From CAZQVN01 sp964596775 (GTDB lineage Bacteria; Eisenbacteria; RBG-16-71-46; JABDJR01; JAWXBZ01): a DNA stretch of 47,461 bases. Positions 19,701 to 27,026 of this stretch are shown in pieces. The translations under genes and the position numbers were made by a program. The notes under the pieces are model-generated. The model did not search any database. It had not been told where the DNA came from and saw nothing but the letters and a program-made list of their open reading frames with translations. The DNA is taken from NCBI GenBank assembly GCA_964596775.1, contig CAZQVN010000027.1, forward strand, positions 1 to 47,461, given 5' to 3'. Position 1 is the stretch's first letter. Each line of letters starts with the position of its first letter.

Positions 19701-20290
19701 ACGTGGACAGCCAGACCCTGACCGAGCGCAAGGACAACGAGGAGGTCGTGTTCGTCGGCGTCGTGTCCGCGGTCAAGCGCACCCCCACGCGGACCGGCGG
19801 ACTCATGGCCTGGCTGACGCTCGAGGACTTCGCCGGGATGGTGGAGTGCATCTGCTTCTCGGATCTCTACGAGAACGTGAAGGACCGGATCGAGGTGGAC
19901 CGCATCGTCCTCGTGAAGGGGCGGACGAATTCGCGGGACGACGAGAACTCCGTCAAGATCGTCGCCACCGAAATCTCCGATTTCGACGAGTCGAAGGCGT
20001 CCGTGCGTCACACCCTGCATGTCGGTTTCAAGTCGGACGAGCTGAACGACAGTCTGCTTCTCCGGGTCCGGGACACCCTGTCGCGCTATCCCGGCGTCGG
20101 AGAGGTCCTGCTTCACGTGGATTGCGAAGAGGGGCGGGTCCGGGTCAAGGCCGGGCGCCTCAAGGTTGCGGTCAGCGGCGGGCTGCTCGCGGAACTGAGA
20201 TCGATTCTGGGGCCCGACCGGGCCAGGCTGGCCGAAGCGCCGGCGCCGGTCATGGCCGAGGTCCCGCCGAGAAACGGGAGGCGCGCGTGA
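16772..20290 (+). CDS. dnaE: DNA polymerase III alpha subunit
   Basis: This is the replicative polymerase catalytic subunit, 1172 residues. Order: PHP domain with FVHLHNHSDYSLLDG at the N-terminus; palm with the catalytic aspartates in PDIDVDFED (Asp402 and Asp404, next to E. coli Asp401/Asp403); thumb and fingers; helix-hairpin-helix with the GYGFNKSHSAAYALISYQTAWLK region; and an OB-fold near residues 990-1080 (EEVVFVGVVSAVKR). It lacks an inserted exonuclease domain, so it is DnaE and not PolC. GTG 16772 follows GGGGGAA by a few bases and gives the normal start just before the PHP motif; the frame from 16712 is an extension. The stop overlaps the accA start by four bases (GTGA), so the two genes are translationally coupled. 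Confidence 0.97.
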   Translation: MSRSGFVHLHNHSDYSLLDGAQTIEKLVSSAVASGMPAVALTDHGNMFGAIKFYDTAKKAGINPIVGMEAYVTRGSRTDKTQKHGPSNPLDHLVLLARNETGYRNLVRLSSAGFVEGFYYKPRIDMELLAKHSEGLIGLSACLNAEIPKLLLAGRDDEAVAAAGRFTDIFGKDAFYLELQDHDIPDEKTVMPRLVEIAGKTGVPLVATNDCHYNLKDDADAHDVLVCIQTGKSVDDPNRLKFTTKELYFKSPEEMRHLFRHYPQACDATLDIAEKCRLELQLGKPQLPHFACPDGFADLDAYLRHLAHEGLRRRYPAPADGVIERLEFELGVICQMGYSGYFLVVRDFIDHARGRGIPVGPGRGSAAGSLVAYAIGITNVDPIRFHLLFERFLNPERISLPDIDVDFEDDRRDEIIQYVRRKYGEENVSQIITFGTMAARGAIRDVGRALGLPYGEVDRIAKMVPEELGITLDKAIKTVSELKEMSGDGGTHGRLLQTARTLEGLSRHASTHAAGVIIAPRRLDEIVPLFKPANKDEISTQYDMNSVEKIGLVKMDFLGLRTLKVIDKAEKLIEATTGEAIDTAALPFEDPLTMDLLRAGRAVGVFQFESEGMRNLLRRLQPNDFEDLIAVNALYRPGPMGSGMVDDFIDCKQGRKPIRYEHPLLESILKPTYGMMVYQEQVMQIASRLGGFTLGQADLLRRAMGKKKAEEMAKQREAFLAGAVKQDIPRNAAEKIFEQMEYFAGYGFNKSHSAAYALISYQTAWLKAHYPIQFMAAALTSEMEKTNRIVVLIEECRKMGIPVLPPDVNASGTEFQVEGSAIRFGLGAVKNVGQGAIDAILEARAGRPAEGVPGGPFLNLFDFCRRIDLRAVNKRVVESLVAAGALDSLPGHRAQQMEAIGLALEGGLARQSERERGQFNLFGGATDEAAIIPESELPEAPEWETARRLKEEKAVLGFYLSDHPLASLREEIAAVANVDSQTLTERKDNEEVVFVGVVSAVKRTPTRTGGLMAWLTLEDFAGMVECICFSDLYENVKDRIEVDRIVLVKGRTNSRDDENSVKIVATEISDFDESKASVRHTLHVGFKSDELNDSLLLRVRDTLSRYPGVGEVLLHVDCEEGRVRVKAGRLKVAVSGGLLAELRSILGPDRARLAEAPAPVMAEVPPRNGRRA

Positions 20291-21258
20291 GCATGGTCTG
20301 GCTCGATTTCGAGAAGCCGGTGGTCGAACTGGAAAACAAGATCAAGGAACTCCGCGAGTTCTCGGCCACCGGGCAGATCGAGGTGTCCGAGGAAGTCCTG
20401 CGCCTGGAGCGCAAGGTGGAGCGCCTGCGTCGCGAGATCTACTCCAACCTGAGCCGCTGGCAGCGCGTGCAGCTGGCCCGCCACCCGCGGCGCCCCTACT
20501 CGCTGGACTACATCGGCGTGCTCACGAAGGACTTCACCGAGCTCCACGGTGACCGCCTGTTCGGCGACGATGCGGCGATCGTCGGGGGGTTCGGGACGAT
20601 GGGGGGAGCGCCGGTGATGTTCATCGGCCACCAGAAGGGGCGGAACACGAAGGAGAACATCCTCCGCAACTTCGGAATGCCGCATCCGGAGGGGTATCGC
20701 AAGGCGCTCCGTCTCATGGAACTCGCCGCCCGGTTCGACCGCCCGGTCGTGACGTTCGTGGACACCCCGGGCGCCTATCCCGGTCTCGGCGCCGAGGAGC
20801 GCGGGCAGTCGGAGGCGATCGCCCGGAACCTCCGGGAAATGGCCCGTCTTCCCGTTCCGATCGTGTCCGTCATCATCGGCGAGGGGGGAAGCGGCGGCGC
20901 CCTGGCCATCGCGGTGGCCGATGTCGTCCTGATGATGGAAAACTCCATCTACTCGGTGATCTCGCCGGAGGGGTGCGCCGCGATCCTCTGGGGCGATCGC
21001 GCGAAGGCTCCGCAGGCCGCGGAGGCGCTCCGCCTGACCGCGGCCGACCTCAAGGAACTGGACGTCATCGACGACATCGTGGCCGAGCCGATGGGGGGCG
21101 CGCACCGCGATGTCGAGGCGGCCGCCCGCACGCTCGGCGGAGTCGTGGGGGGACATCTCGAACGCCTTGCCTCGATGGATACGGCGTCCCTTCTCGATGC
21201 GCGCATGGCGAAATTCAGGAAGATGGGAGCTTTCGAAACCGTTGACAGGGGCCGATGA
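20287..21258 (+). CDS. accA: Acetyl-CoA carboxylase carboxyltransferase subunit alpha
   Basis: A 323-residue cytoplasmic subunit that, with AccD, transfers the carboxyl group from biotin to acetyl-CoA in the first step of fatty acid synthesis. It has the N-terminal helical region (LDFEKPVVELENKIKEL), the family stretch RHPRRPYSLDYI and the crotonase-like oxyanion region GEGGSGGALAIAVAD. GTG 20287 overlaps the dnaE stop and has GGGAGG five bases upstream; the in-frame ATG six bases later is possible. accD is not in the window. dnaE-accA adjacency also occurs in E. coli and other bacteria, which supports both calls. Confidence 0.97.
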   Translation: MSMVWLDFEKPVVELENKIKELREFSATGQIEVSEEVLRLERKVERLRREIYSNLSRWQRVQLARHPRRPYSLDYIGVLTKDFTELHGDRLFGDDAAIVGGFGTMGGAPVMFIGHQKGRNTKENILRNFGMPHPEGYRKALRLMELAARFDRPVVTFVDTPGAYPGLGAEERGQSEAIARNLREMARLPVPIVSVIIGEGGSGGALAIAVADVVLMMENSIYSVISPEGCAAILWGDRAKAPQAAEALRLTAADLKELDVIDDIVAEPMGGAHRDVEAAARTLGGVVGGHLERLASMDTASLLDARMAKFRKMGAFETVDRGR

Positions 21259-21288
21259 CATTGTTTAGCCTCATCAGGTCATCGGCTC
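21249..21288 (+). terminator. Stem-loop at the accA stop codon
   Basis: GCCGATGAC (21251-21259) pairs perfectly with GTCATCGGC (21278-21286) across an 18-base AT-richer loop, and one G-U and one G-C pair extend the stem. It includes the accA stop codon. No T-run follows, so it may be a Rho-dependent end or an RNA-stabilising hairpin and not an intrinsic terminator. Confidence 0.3.
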
Positions 21289-21500
21289 GGCCGGGTCGCC
21301 CGGTTTGCCTTGATCTCCACCCAGGAGCCTTCTTCTATCGGACTTTGCTAAGGGTCGCACCGCCATTTGGACCGTGTTCGCGGAACAACGAATCGGACGG
21401 TGCCTGATTTCCTCGACCCGGCGGAGTGTTCGTTTCCCCGGTTACCATGCACGCATTCAAAAGGCGCCCTTTTCCGTATTTCCACAAAGGAGATCGTAAA

Positions 21501-21671
21501 ATGCCGAGCAAGACCCTGCTGGAACTCCTGGCCTGCACCGCCTGCAAGGGACCTCTGGAGTACAAGGAGGCCGACCAGAAGCTCGTGTGCAAGCGCTGCC
21601 GCCTGGCCTTCCGCATCGAGGACGACATTCCGAACATGCTGCTCGACGAGGCGGAGAAGATCGCGGAATGA
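21501..21671 (+). CDS. Trm112/UPF0434-like zinc-ribbon protein
   Basis: A 56-residue protein with a CxxC-x14-CxxC zinc ribbon (Cys12, Cys15, Cys30, Cys33) and the family pattern LLELLACTACKGPLEY, CRLAFRIEDDIPNMLLDEA. Eukaryotic and archaeal Trm112 activates methyltransferases; the bacterial members (E. coli YcaR type) are less well defined. ATG 21501 has AAAGGAGAT six bases upstream, which decides this start over the longer frame. Its stop overlaps the start of the C25 protease gene by four bases (ATGA), so it is translationally coupled to a secreted protease. Whether this linkage has a functional meaning is unclear. A 242-base AT-richer leader separates it from accA; TTGATC near 21310 is a weak possible -35 box there. 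Confidence 0.9.
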   Translation: MPSKTLLELLACTACKGPLEYKEADQKLVCKRCRLAFRIEDDIPNMLLDEAEKIAE

Positions 21672-24600
21672 GATTCTTCTGCCTTCTTGTCGCGGCGTTT
21701 CTCGGCCCGGCGGTCGTTCCGGCCCTGGCCGCCTCCGTGGGGGTCACCCGCGCGGATGCGGACGGGGTCGTTTTCCACTATGAACCGGGACCGCTGAGGC
21801 AGATCCCGGTGGAAAGCGGAGAAAAGCCGGCCTGGCGCCTCGAATTCGAAGGCACGATCCCGGTCGCCGAACCGGGCGAGCCGTTCCTTCCGGTTCGCAC
21901 GGAGCGGATCCTTCTGCCCCTCGAGGGGGGCTACCGCCTGGACTTCACCACATCGGGCGAACGGACAATCGAGGGTGCGGGGCTTCACGTTGCGTCGCCG
22001 TCGGGGGACGCGCCGCACGCGGGTTTCGCACCCTCAGTTCCACACCCGGTCGTGTCGTCGGCGGTGGAGGTGTTCCGGGGGCGCCGCATCCTTCTGGTGT
22101 CCCTGCGCCCGGCGATCCACGATCCGGTCGCCGGCACCGTGGTTCTTCACGAGCGGATCGATGTCAGCGTGCGGTTCGACGGCGGCCGGAGGGGATCCGG
22201 CGCGGCGCTTGGCCCCGATCCCGTGTTCGACGGCATCTGGAACAGCGTGCTGAACCCGGTTCCCCCCGATGCCGCGGGCCGGACCCTGGTGCGTCCCGTC
22301 GACGCGATGAAACCGGGCTCCTCCACGGAACTGCCTCCGGACTATTTCGACGATTCCTCCGACTGGTACAAGATCCGCATCACCCGGAACGGCCTGTTCC
22401 GCCTGACCGGCGCGGATCTGGCGCAGGCCGGAATCCCGGCCGCGTCGATCGATCCGTCGACCGTGCGGCTGTTCGCCGGCTCCGGGATGGCGCTGTCGGA
22501 AACGCAGCCCGAGTCGGAGGCGCCGGGATGGGGGGAGCGGGGCGGATTCCGGGAGATCGCGATCCTCGTCAACCAGGCGGGCACCCCCGACGGAAAGTTC
22601 GATCCCGCGGATGAACTGCTGTTCTACGGACTCGGTCCGGACAACTTCCGGTCCTGGTACGACCCGGCGCTTCCCGAGACGTGGTACGAAGACGAAACCA
22701 CGAACGAGAACGTCTACTGGCTGACCTGGGGCGGCTCCTTTTCCGGAGTTCCCCTGCGGATGGCGTCGGTGGCGGGACCGGCCGAAGGCCGCGACGTGAC
22801 CGTTGTGCGCGAGAAGCTGCACTTCGAGAAGAACGATCCCACCCTGTTCGACCCGCTGCCCCAGCAGTCCGGGGTGCGCTGGGAAAAGTGGTGGTGGCAG
22901 CGGATCGAGGACAACGGATCCATGCACTTCTGGGACCTCGCCCTCGACAATCCGGACACGACGCAGGGCGCCACGCTGTTCGCCCGCTGGTGGGGCGCCA
23001 CCTGGCCGAACTCCGTCCCCGGGGATCCGGAGCGGAAGCATTACCTGTCGGTCAACGTCAACGGCGGCCCGGACCGGAGCGTTTCGTGGGGCGGAACGAT
23101 CCGCGATGCCCGCTTCGACATGACCATCGAGAACGTGGTGCCGAAACCGGTCACCCGGGTGATCGCCTCGGTGCTCCGCATCCCGGCGCCGCCCGGGATC
23201 ACGCGGATCGACCAGATTCTCCTGGGCTGGTTCGAGATCACCTACCGGAAGCGCCTGAGCCTGGCCGGCCACCGCCTCTGGTTCGAGGGGGAGGCCACGG
23301 AAACGGGGCCGGTCCGGTTCACGATCACGGACGCCGCCGCCGGGGCGCTGGTTCTGGACGTCACCGAACCGTGGGCGCCGACGCTTCCCGCGACGAACCG
23401 GAACGGGACGACGCTGACGCTCACCGTGGCATCGGGAGCCGGGCGGCGCTACTGCGTCATCGCCCCCGCCGGAATCGCGAAGCCGCTCGGCCTGGAGCGC
23501 GACAAGCGCCCGACCCGCTGGCTCCGCGATCGAACGAACGCGGCGGACTATCTCGTGATCGCCCACGACGATTTCATGGAGGCGGCCGTCGAGATCGCGA
23601 ACTGGAGGCGGACCCGTCTCCGCGGCATCACCGAGATGACGGACCTGGCCGCCCCGGGGGTGCCCCCCCGCGACGCGAAGACGATGACCGTCAAGGTTTC
23701 GGACATCTACGACGAGTTTTCCGGAGGTCGCGTCGATCCGACCGCGATCCGCAACTTTCTCCAGTACGCGTACAGCCGGTGGGCGAATGCCCCGGACGCG
23801 CCGCTCTCCTACGTGTTCCTCATCGGGGACGCGAACCGGGACACGCGCAACTACGAGGAGAGCCAGGTCGGCAACCTGCTGCCGTCGTGGCAGAACGGGT
23901 TCGACTGGATCGACGACAGCACGAATCCCCAGTACTCGTCGGACGACTATTTCGGGCGGATGGAAGGACCGGACGACCGCCTGACCGACCTGGTCATCGG
24001 GCGCCTGCCGGTGACGACCGGAGAAGAGGCGCTGGCGGTGGTGCGCACCAAGATCATCGCGTCGGAAACGCTGGACCGCGTGAATCCGGGGCGCGGCCGC
24101 GCGGTTCTCGTGGCCGACGACATCTGCCAGGGCGGGCACCGCGACCCGATCGGAACCGGCCACATGGAACAGTCCGAATCCGTGGACGCACTGGTCCCGC
24201 GCGAGTTCGACCGGAAGAAGGTGTATCTCTACGACTACGGCCAGGACGACTGTTCGATCCTGTTCAAGCCGTCGGCCAAGCGCGACCTGATCGTGGCCAT
24301 GAACGAGGGAAGCTGGCTCGTCAATTACATCGGACACGGCGGCGACCAGCAGATGGCCGACGAGAAAGTCCTCGAGGTCGCGGACGTGGCCAGCATTTCC
24401 AACCTGCAGTCGCTGCCGGTACTCGTGGCCGCATCGTGCAGCATCGGCAAGTTCGACCGTTCGGGAAGCGACGGACTGGCCGAAGTGCTCGTCCGGTCGA
24501 GGACCGGCGGCTGCATCGCCACGATGGCCGCCACCCACCTGTCGTTTGCCGGTGAAAACGGCGGACTGAACAACTCGATCGTCCGCACGCTCTTTCCCGC

Positions 24601-25750
24601 CGGGGACAACCGCTCGGCCACGGTCGGGCTGGCGCTGTTCCAGGCCAAGAACCGGGAGGTCGCGGCCGGAACGATCCGCAACGACCGCCAGAAAAAATAT
24701 CTCCTGATCGGCGATCCGGCGTCCGTCCTTCCCGCTCCCGCGCAGCGGATCCGCTTCGACGCGTTCCCCGACACGCTGTTCCGGGGAACGACGGCCACCG
24801 TGACCGGCGTCGTCCTCGACCGGAACGGCGAGCCGGACACCGGTTTCTCCGGTACCCTGGATCTCCGGGTGTTCGATCAGCCCGAGGTGCGGCGGACCAG
24901 CGGCCGGGCCACGTACACGATCGCCGGGGCCACCCTGTTCAGCGGGCGGGCCGCGGTTTCCGGAGGCAGTTTCTCGTCGACGTTCGTGGTTCCCGTTTCC
25001 CTGCGCGGCGGTCCCGCCGGTCGCATCCGCGCGTACGTGAGCGGCGGCGGTGTCGAGGCGCTCGGCGCCCTGTCGCCGGTGCCCATTCTCGGCACGGCCC
25101 CGACGGGCGCGGACACCACCGCCCCCCGCGTCGAACTCTCGCTGCCGGGATCGACACGGCCCGGAGCGACCGTCCGCGCGATCATCGAGGACGAGAGCGG
25201 CATCAACCTCACGCGCCTCTTCGAATTCCGCTCCGTCCTGTTCACGGTCACCGACGAATCCGACGTCGAGCGATTCCGTGCCGATGTCACCGACCGTTTC
25301 GCCTACGATGACGGAAGCTACCGGAAGGGCGCCCTGGAGACGGTGATTCCGGAAGTCCCCGCGGGGCGATACACCTTCCGCCTGACCGCCACGGACAACT
25401 TCAACAACCGTGGCGAGGGGACTCTCGAGGTCCAGGTCGGGGGAGCGGGGGCCGTCACGGGGGTTTCCGAAGTGTACGCACTGCCGAACCCGTTCGCCGC
25501 GGCGACGGACATCACCTACACTCTGGACAGGGACGCCGGCGTTCGGGCCTCGATTTTTTCGGTCAGCGGCCGAAAAGTCATGGAGTGGACCCTGGACGGG
25601 CTGTCCGGCGAGAACCGGATCAAGTGGGATGGGCGGGACCGGGCCGGGGATGCCGTGGCGAACGGTGTCTACCTGGTGCGGATCTCGGCCCGGCCCCGGG
25701 ATGGCGGAAAGATCACCGATGTCGTGGAGCCCATCGTCCGGATCCGTTGA
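21668..25750 (+). CDS. Gingipain-family C25 cysteine protease, PorU-like, with C-terminal sorting-like domain
   Basis: A 1360-residue exported protein: signal peptide ending PALAA near residue 22, a long beta-rich N-terminal region (about 30-600), a C25 protease domain (about 620-1000) and C-terminal Ig-like domains. The catalytic histidine is His890 (NYIGHGGDQQ) and the nucleophile Cys924 (VAASCSIGKF), 34 residues apart as in gingipains and PorU. The last 90 residues (ALPNPFAAATD to PIVRIR) form a FlgD/T9SS type A-like domain. In Bacteroidota, PorU is the C25 sortase that cleaves cargo C-terminal domains and works with PorV at the cell surface. The size, domain order and PorV-like neighbour favour a PorU role over a plain secreted protease; this is an inference. 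ATG overlaps the zinc-ribbon gene stop. Confidence 0.88.
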   Translation: MRFFCLLVAAFLGPAVVPALAASVGVTRADADGVVFHYEPGPLRQIPVESGEKPAWRLEFEGTIPVAEPGEPFLPVRTERILLPLEGGYRLDFTTSGERTIEGAGLHVASPSGDAPHAGFAPSVPHPVVSSAVEVFRGRRILLVSLRPAIHDPVAGTVVLHERIDVSVRFDGGRRGSGAALGPDPVFDGIWNSVLNPVPPDAAGRTLVRPVDAMKPGSSTELPPDYFDDSSDWYKIRITRNGLFRLTGADLAQAGIPAASIDPSTVRLFAGSGMALSETQPESEAPGWGERGGFREIAILVNQAGTPDGKFDPADELLFYGLGPDNFRSWYDPALPETWYEDETTNENVYWLTWGGSFSGVPLRMASVAGPAEGRDVTVVREKLHFEKNDPTLFDPLPQQSGVRWEKWWWQRIEDNGSMHFWDLALDNPDTTQGATLFARWWGATWPNSVPGDPERKHYLSVNVNGGPDRSVSWGGTIRDARFDMTIENVVPKPVTRVIASVLRIPAPPGITRIDQILLGWFEITYRKRLSLAGHRLWFEGEATETGPVRFTITDAAAGALVLDVTEPWAPTLPATNRNGTTLTLTVASGAGRRYCVIAPAGIAKPLGLERDKRPTRWLRDRTNAADYLVIAHDDFMEAAVEIANWRRTRLRGITEMTDLAAPGVPPRDAKTMTVKVSDIYDEFSGGRVDPTAIRNFLQYAYSRWANAPDAPLSYVFLIGDANRDTRNYEESQVGNLLPSWQNGFDWIDDSTNPQYSSDDYFGRMEGPDDRLTDLVIGRLPVTTGEEALAVVRTKIIASETLDRVNPGRGRAVLVADDICQGGHRDPIGTGHMEQSESVDALVPREFDRKKVYLYDYGQDDCSILFKPSAKRDLIVAMNEGSWLVNYIGHGGDQQMADEKVLEVADVASISNLQSLPVLVAASCSIGKFDRSGSDGLAEVLVRSRTGGCIATMAATHLSFAGENGGLNNSIVRTLFPAGDNRSATVGLALFQAKNREVAAGTIRNDRQKKYLLIGDPASVLPAPAQRIRFDAFPDTLFRGTTATVTGVVLDRNGEPDTGFSGTLDLRVFDQPEVRRTSGRATYTIAGATLFSGRAAVSGGSFSSTFVVPVSLRGGPAGRIRAYVSGGGVEALGALSPVPILGTAPTGADTTAPRVELSLPGSTRPGATVRAIIEDESGINLTRLFEFRSVLFTVTDESDVERFRADVTDRFAYDDGSYRKGALETVIPEVPAGRYTFRLTATDNFNNRGEGTLEVQVGGAGAVTGVSEVYALPNPFAAATDITYTLDRDAGVRASIFSVSGRKVMEWTLDGLSGENRIKWDGRDRAGDAVANGVYLVRISARPRDGGKITDVVEPIVRIR

Positions 25751-25951
25751 TCGTTCCAGCGCATGGACTTCCGGGCACACGGCCTGACCCGCTTCCCATG
25801 ATTCACCACTGGCGAGCCGATCGGCCGGTCTGCTACCATGGTCCCGCGTCATTTTGAAGCGCATCAGGTGGAACCCATTGAGTTTGGGCCGGTTAGTTCC
25901 CGTGTTCCCGCCATGCGCGACAGCCAGCCGCTTCCAACCGGAGGATCGATA

Positions 25952-27025
25952 ATGAGATTCACGAATATGAAGTTCCTTCTGGCCCTCGCGGCCGCCCTTG
26001 TCGTGTCCGCGGGGTGGACTCCCGCCGCGCACTCCCAGGGGAACGCCGGAGCGGCGAGTCTTCAGATCCCCCCCGGTGCCCGTGCCGAGGGGATGGGGCG
26101 CACTTTCACCGCGATCGCGGACGATGCGTTTGCCCCCTGGTGGAATCCCGGCGGGCTGGCCTTTCTCGAGGGGAGAAACGCGGCCCTGATGCACGCCAAG
26201 CTCGTTCCCGACCTGGCGGATGACGTCTATTTCGAGTACGCCTCGTACGCCCAGCATCTGTCCGGCTGGGGCGGCGTTGCCTTCACGCTCACGTATCTCA
26301 ACTACGGCAAGAGCATCGAAACCCAGGCCGGAAGCGCCGAGCCGATCGGGGAGTTCACCTCGTTCGAGATCGCGCCGTCGCTGGCCCTGGGTACCGCGGT
26401 GTCCAACTCCCTCGGGCTCGGCGCCAACCTCAAGTTCGTTCACGTGGACCTCGCGCCGGCCACGACCGGAAGCGACGGCGCCGCCGGCAAGGGAAGCACG
26501 TTCGCCGTCGACATGGGCGCCCTGTACCGCGTTCCCGGAAAGCCGGTCAATCTCGCCATCGTTCTCCAGAACATCGGCCCGGACATCGGTCTCGTCGACG
26601 AGAACCAGTCGGATCCGCTGCCGCGCACGCTGCGCCTGGGCGCGGCGGTGCAGATCGTCAACAAGCCCCAGCACAGCCTGGTGGCCGCGTTCGACGGCGA
26701 CAAGGTTCTGCTGTCGAACAAGATCCAGGATTGCGAGGACGCGGACAACGACGGAAAGTGCGACTCCGACGGGCGGGCCGTTCCGACGGTGGACCAGAGC
26801 TGGCTCGACCGGAACAACATCCTCTGGAACATCGGCGGCGAGTACACCTACAACAATCTCGTTTCGATCCGCGCCGGCTACATCTATGACGATCCGGGCG
26901 AGATCAAGGACATGACCTACGGCCTCGGCGTGACCTACAAGGCCGTTTCGTTCGACTACGCCTCGATTCCCCAGTTCGAGGAACTGGACCGGGTGAGCAA
27001 GTTTTCGCTCTCGGCGCGCTTCTGA
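25952..27025 (+). CDS. PorV/PorQ-family outer-membrane protein (PorV-like)
   Basis: A 357-residue outer-membrane beta-barrel of the FadL/OmpP1-related PorV type. The signal peptide (MRFTNMKFLLALAAALVVSAG) likely ends near HSQ at 29. The mature start GNAGAASLQIPPGARAEGMG and the motif DDAFAPWWNPGGL (residues 57-69) are family hallmarks, and repeated amphipathic strands run to the end. A Cys/Asp-rich insert (CEDADNDGKCDSDG) lies in a likely extracellular loop and could bind calcium. In type IX systems PorV carries cargo from the SprA translocon to PorU. The gene directly follows the PorU-like gene, the same neighbourhood as in Bacteroidota. ATG 25952 has GGAGG seven bases upstream. The 201-base leader has a possible extended -10 (TGCTACCAT, 25831-25839) but no good -35. 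Confidence 0.88.
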   Translation: MRFTNMKFLLALAAALVVSAGWTPAAHSQGNAGAASLQIPPGARAEGMGRTFTAIADDAFAPWWNPGGLAFLEGRNAALMHAKLVPDLADDVYFEYASYAQHLSGWGGVAFTLTYLNYGKSIETQAGSAEPIGEFTSFEIAPSLALGTAVSNSLGLGANLKFVHVDLAPATTGSDGAAGKGSTFAVDMGALYRVPGKPVNLAIVLQNIGPDIGLVDENQSDPLPRTLRLGAAVQIVNKPQHSLVAAFDGDKVLLSNKIQDCEDADNDGKCDSDGRAVPTVDQSWLDRNNILWNIGGEYTYNNLVSIRAGYIYDDPGEIKDMTYGLGVTYKAVSFDYASIPQFEELDRVSKFSLSARF

Positions 27026-27026
27026 T

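Noticed and set aside
16757..20116. A 1119-codon antisense open frame opposite dnaE
   Set aside because: The composition is that of a codon-bias shadow, while the plus strand encodes every DnaE motif.
14780..25870. A shared AAGCGCATC stretch upstream of the M23 and PorV genes as a possible common operator
   Set aside because: Only nine bases are shared and the flanks differ. Such a match is expected by chance in a window of this size.
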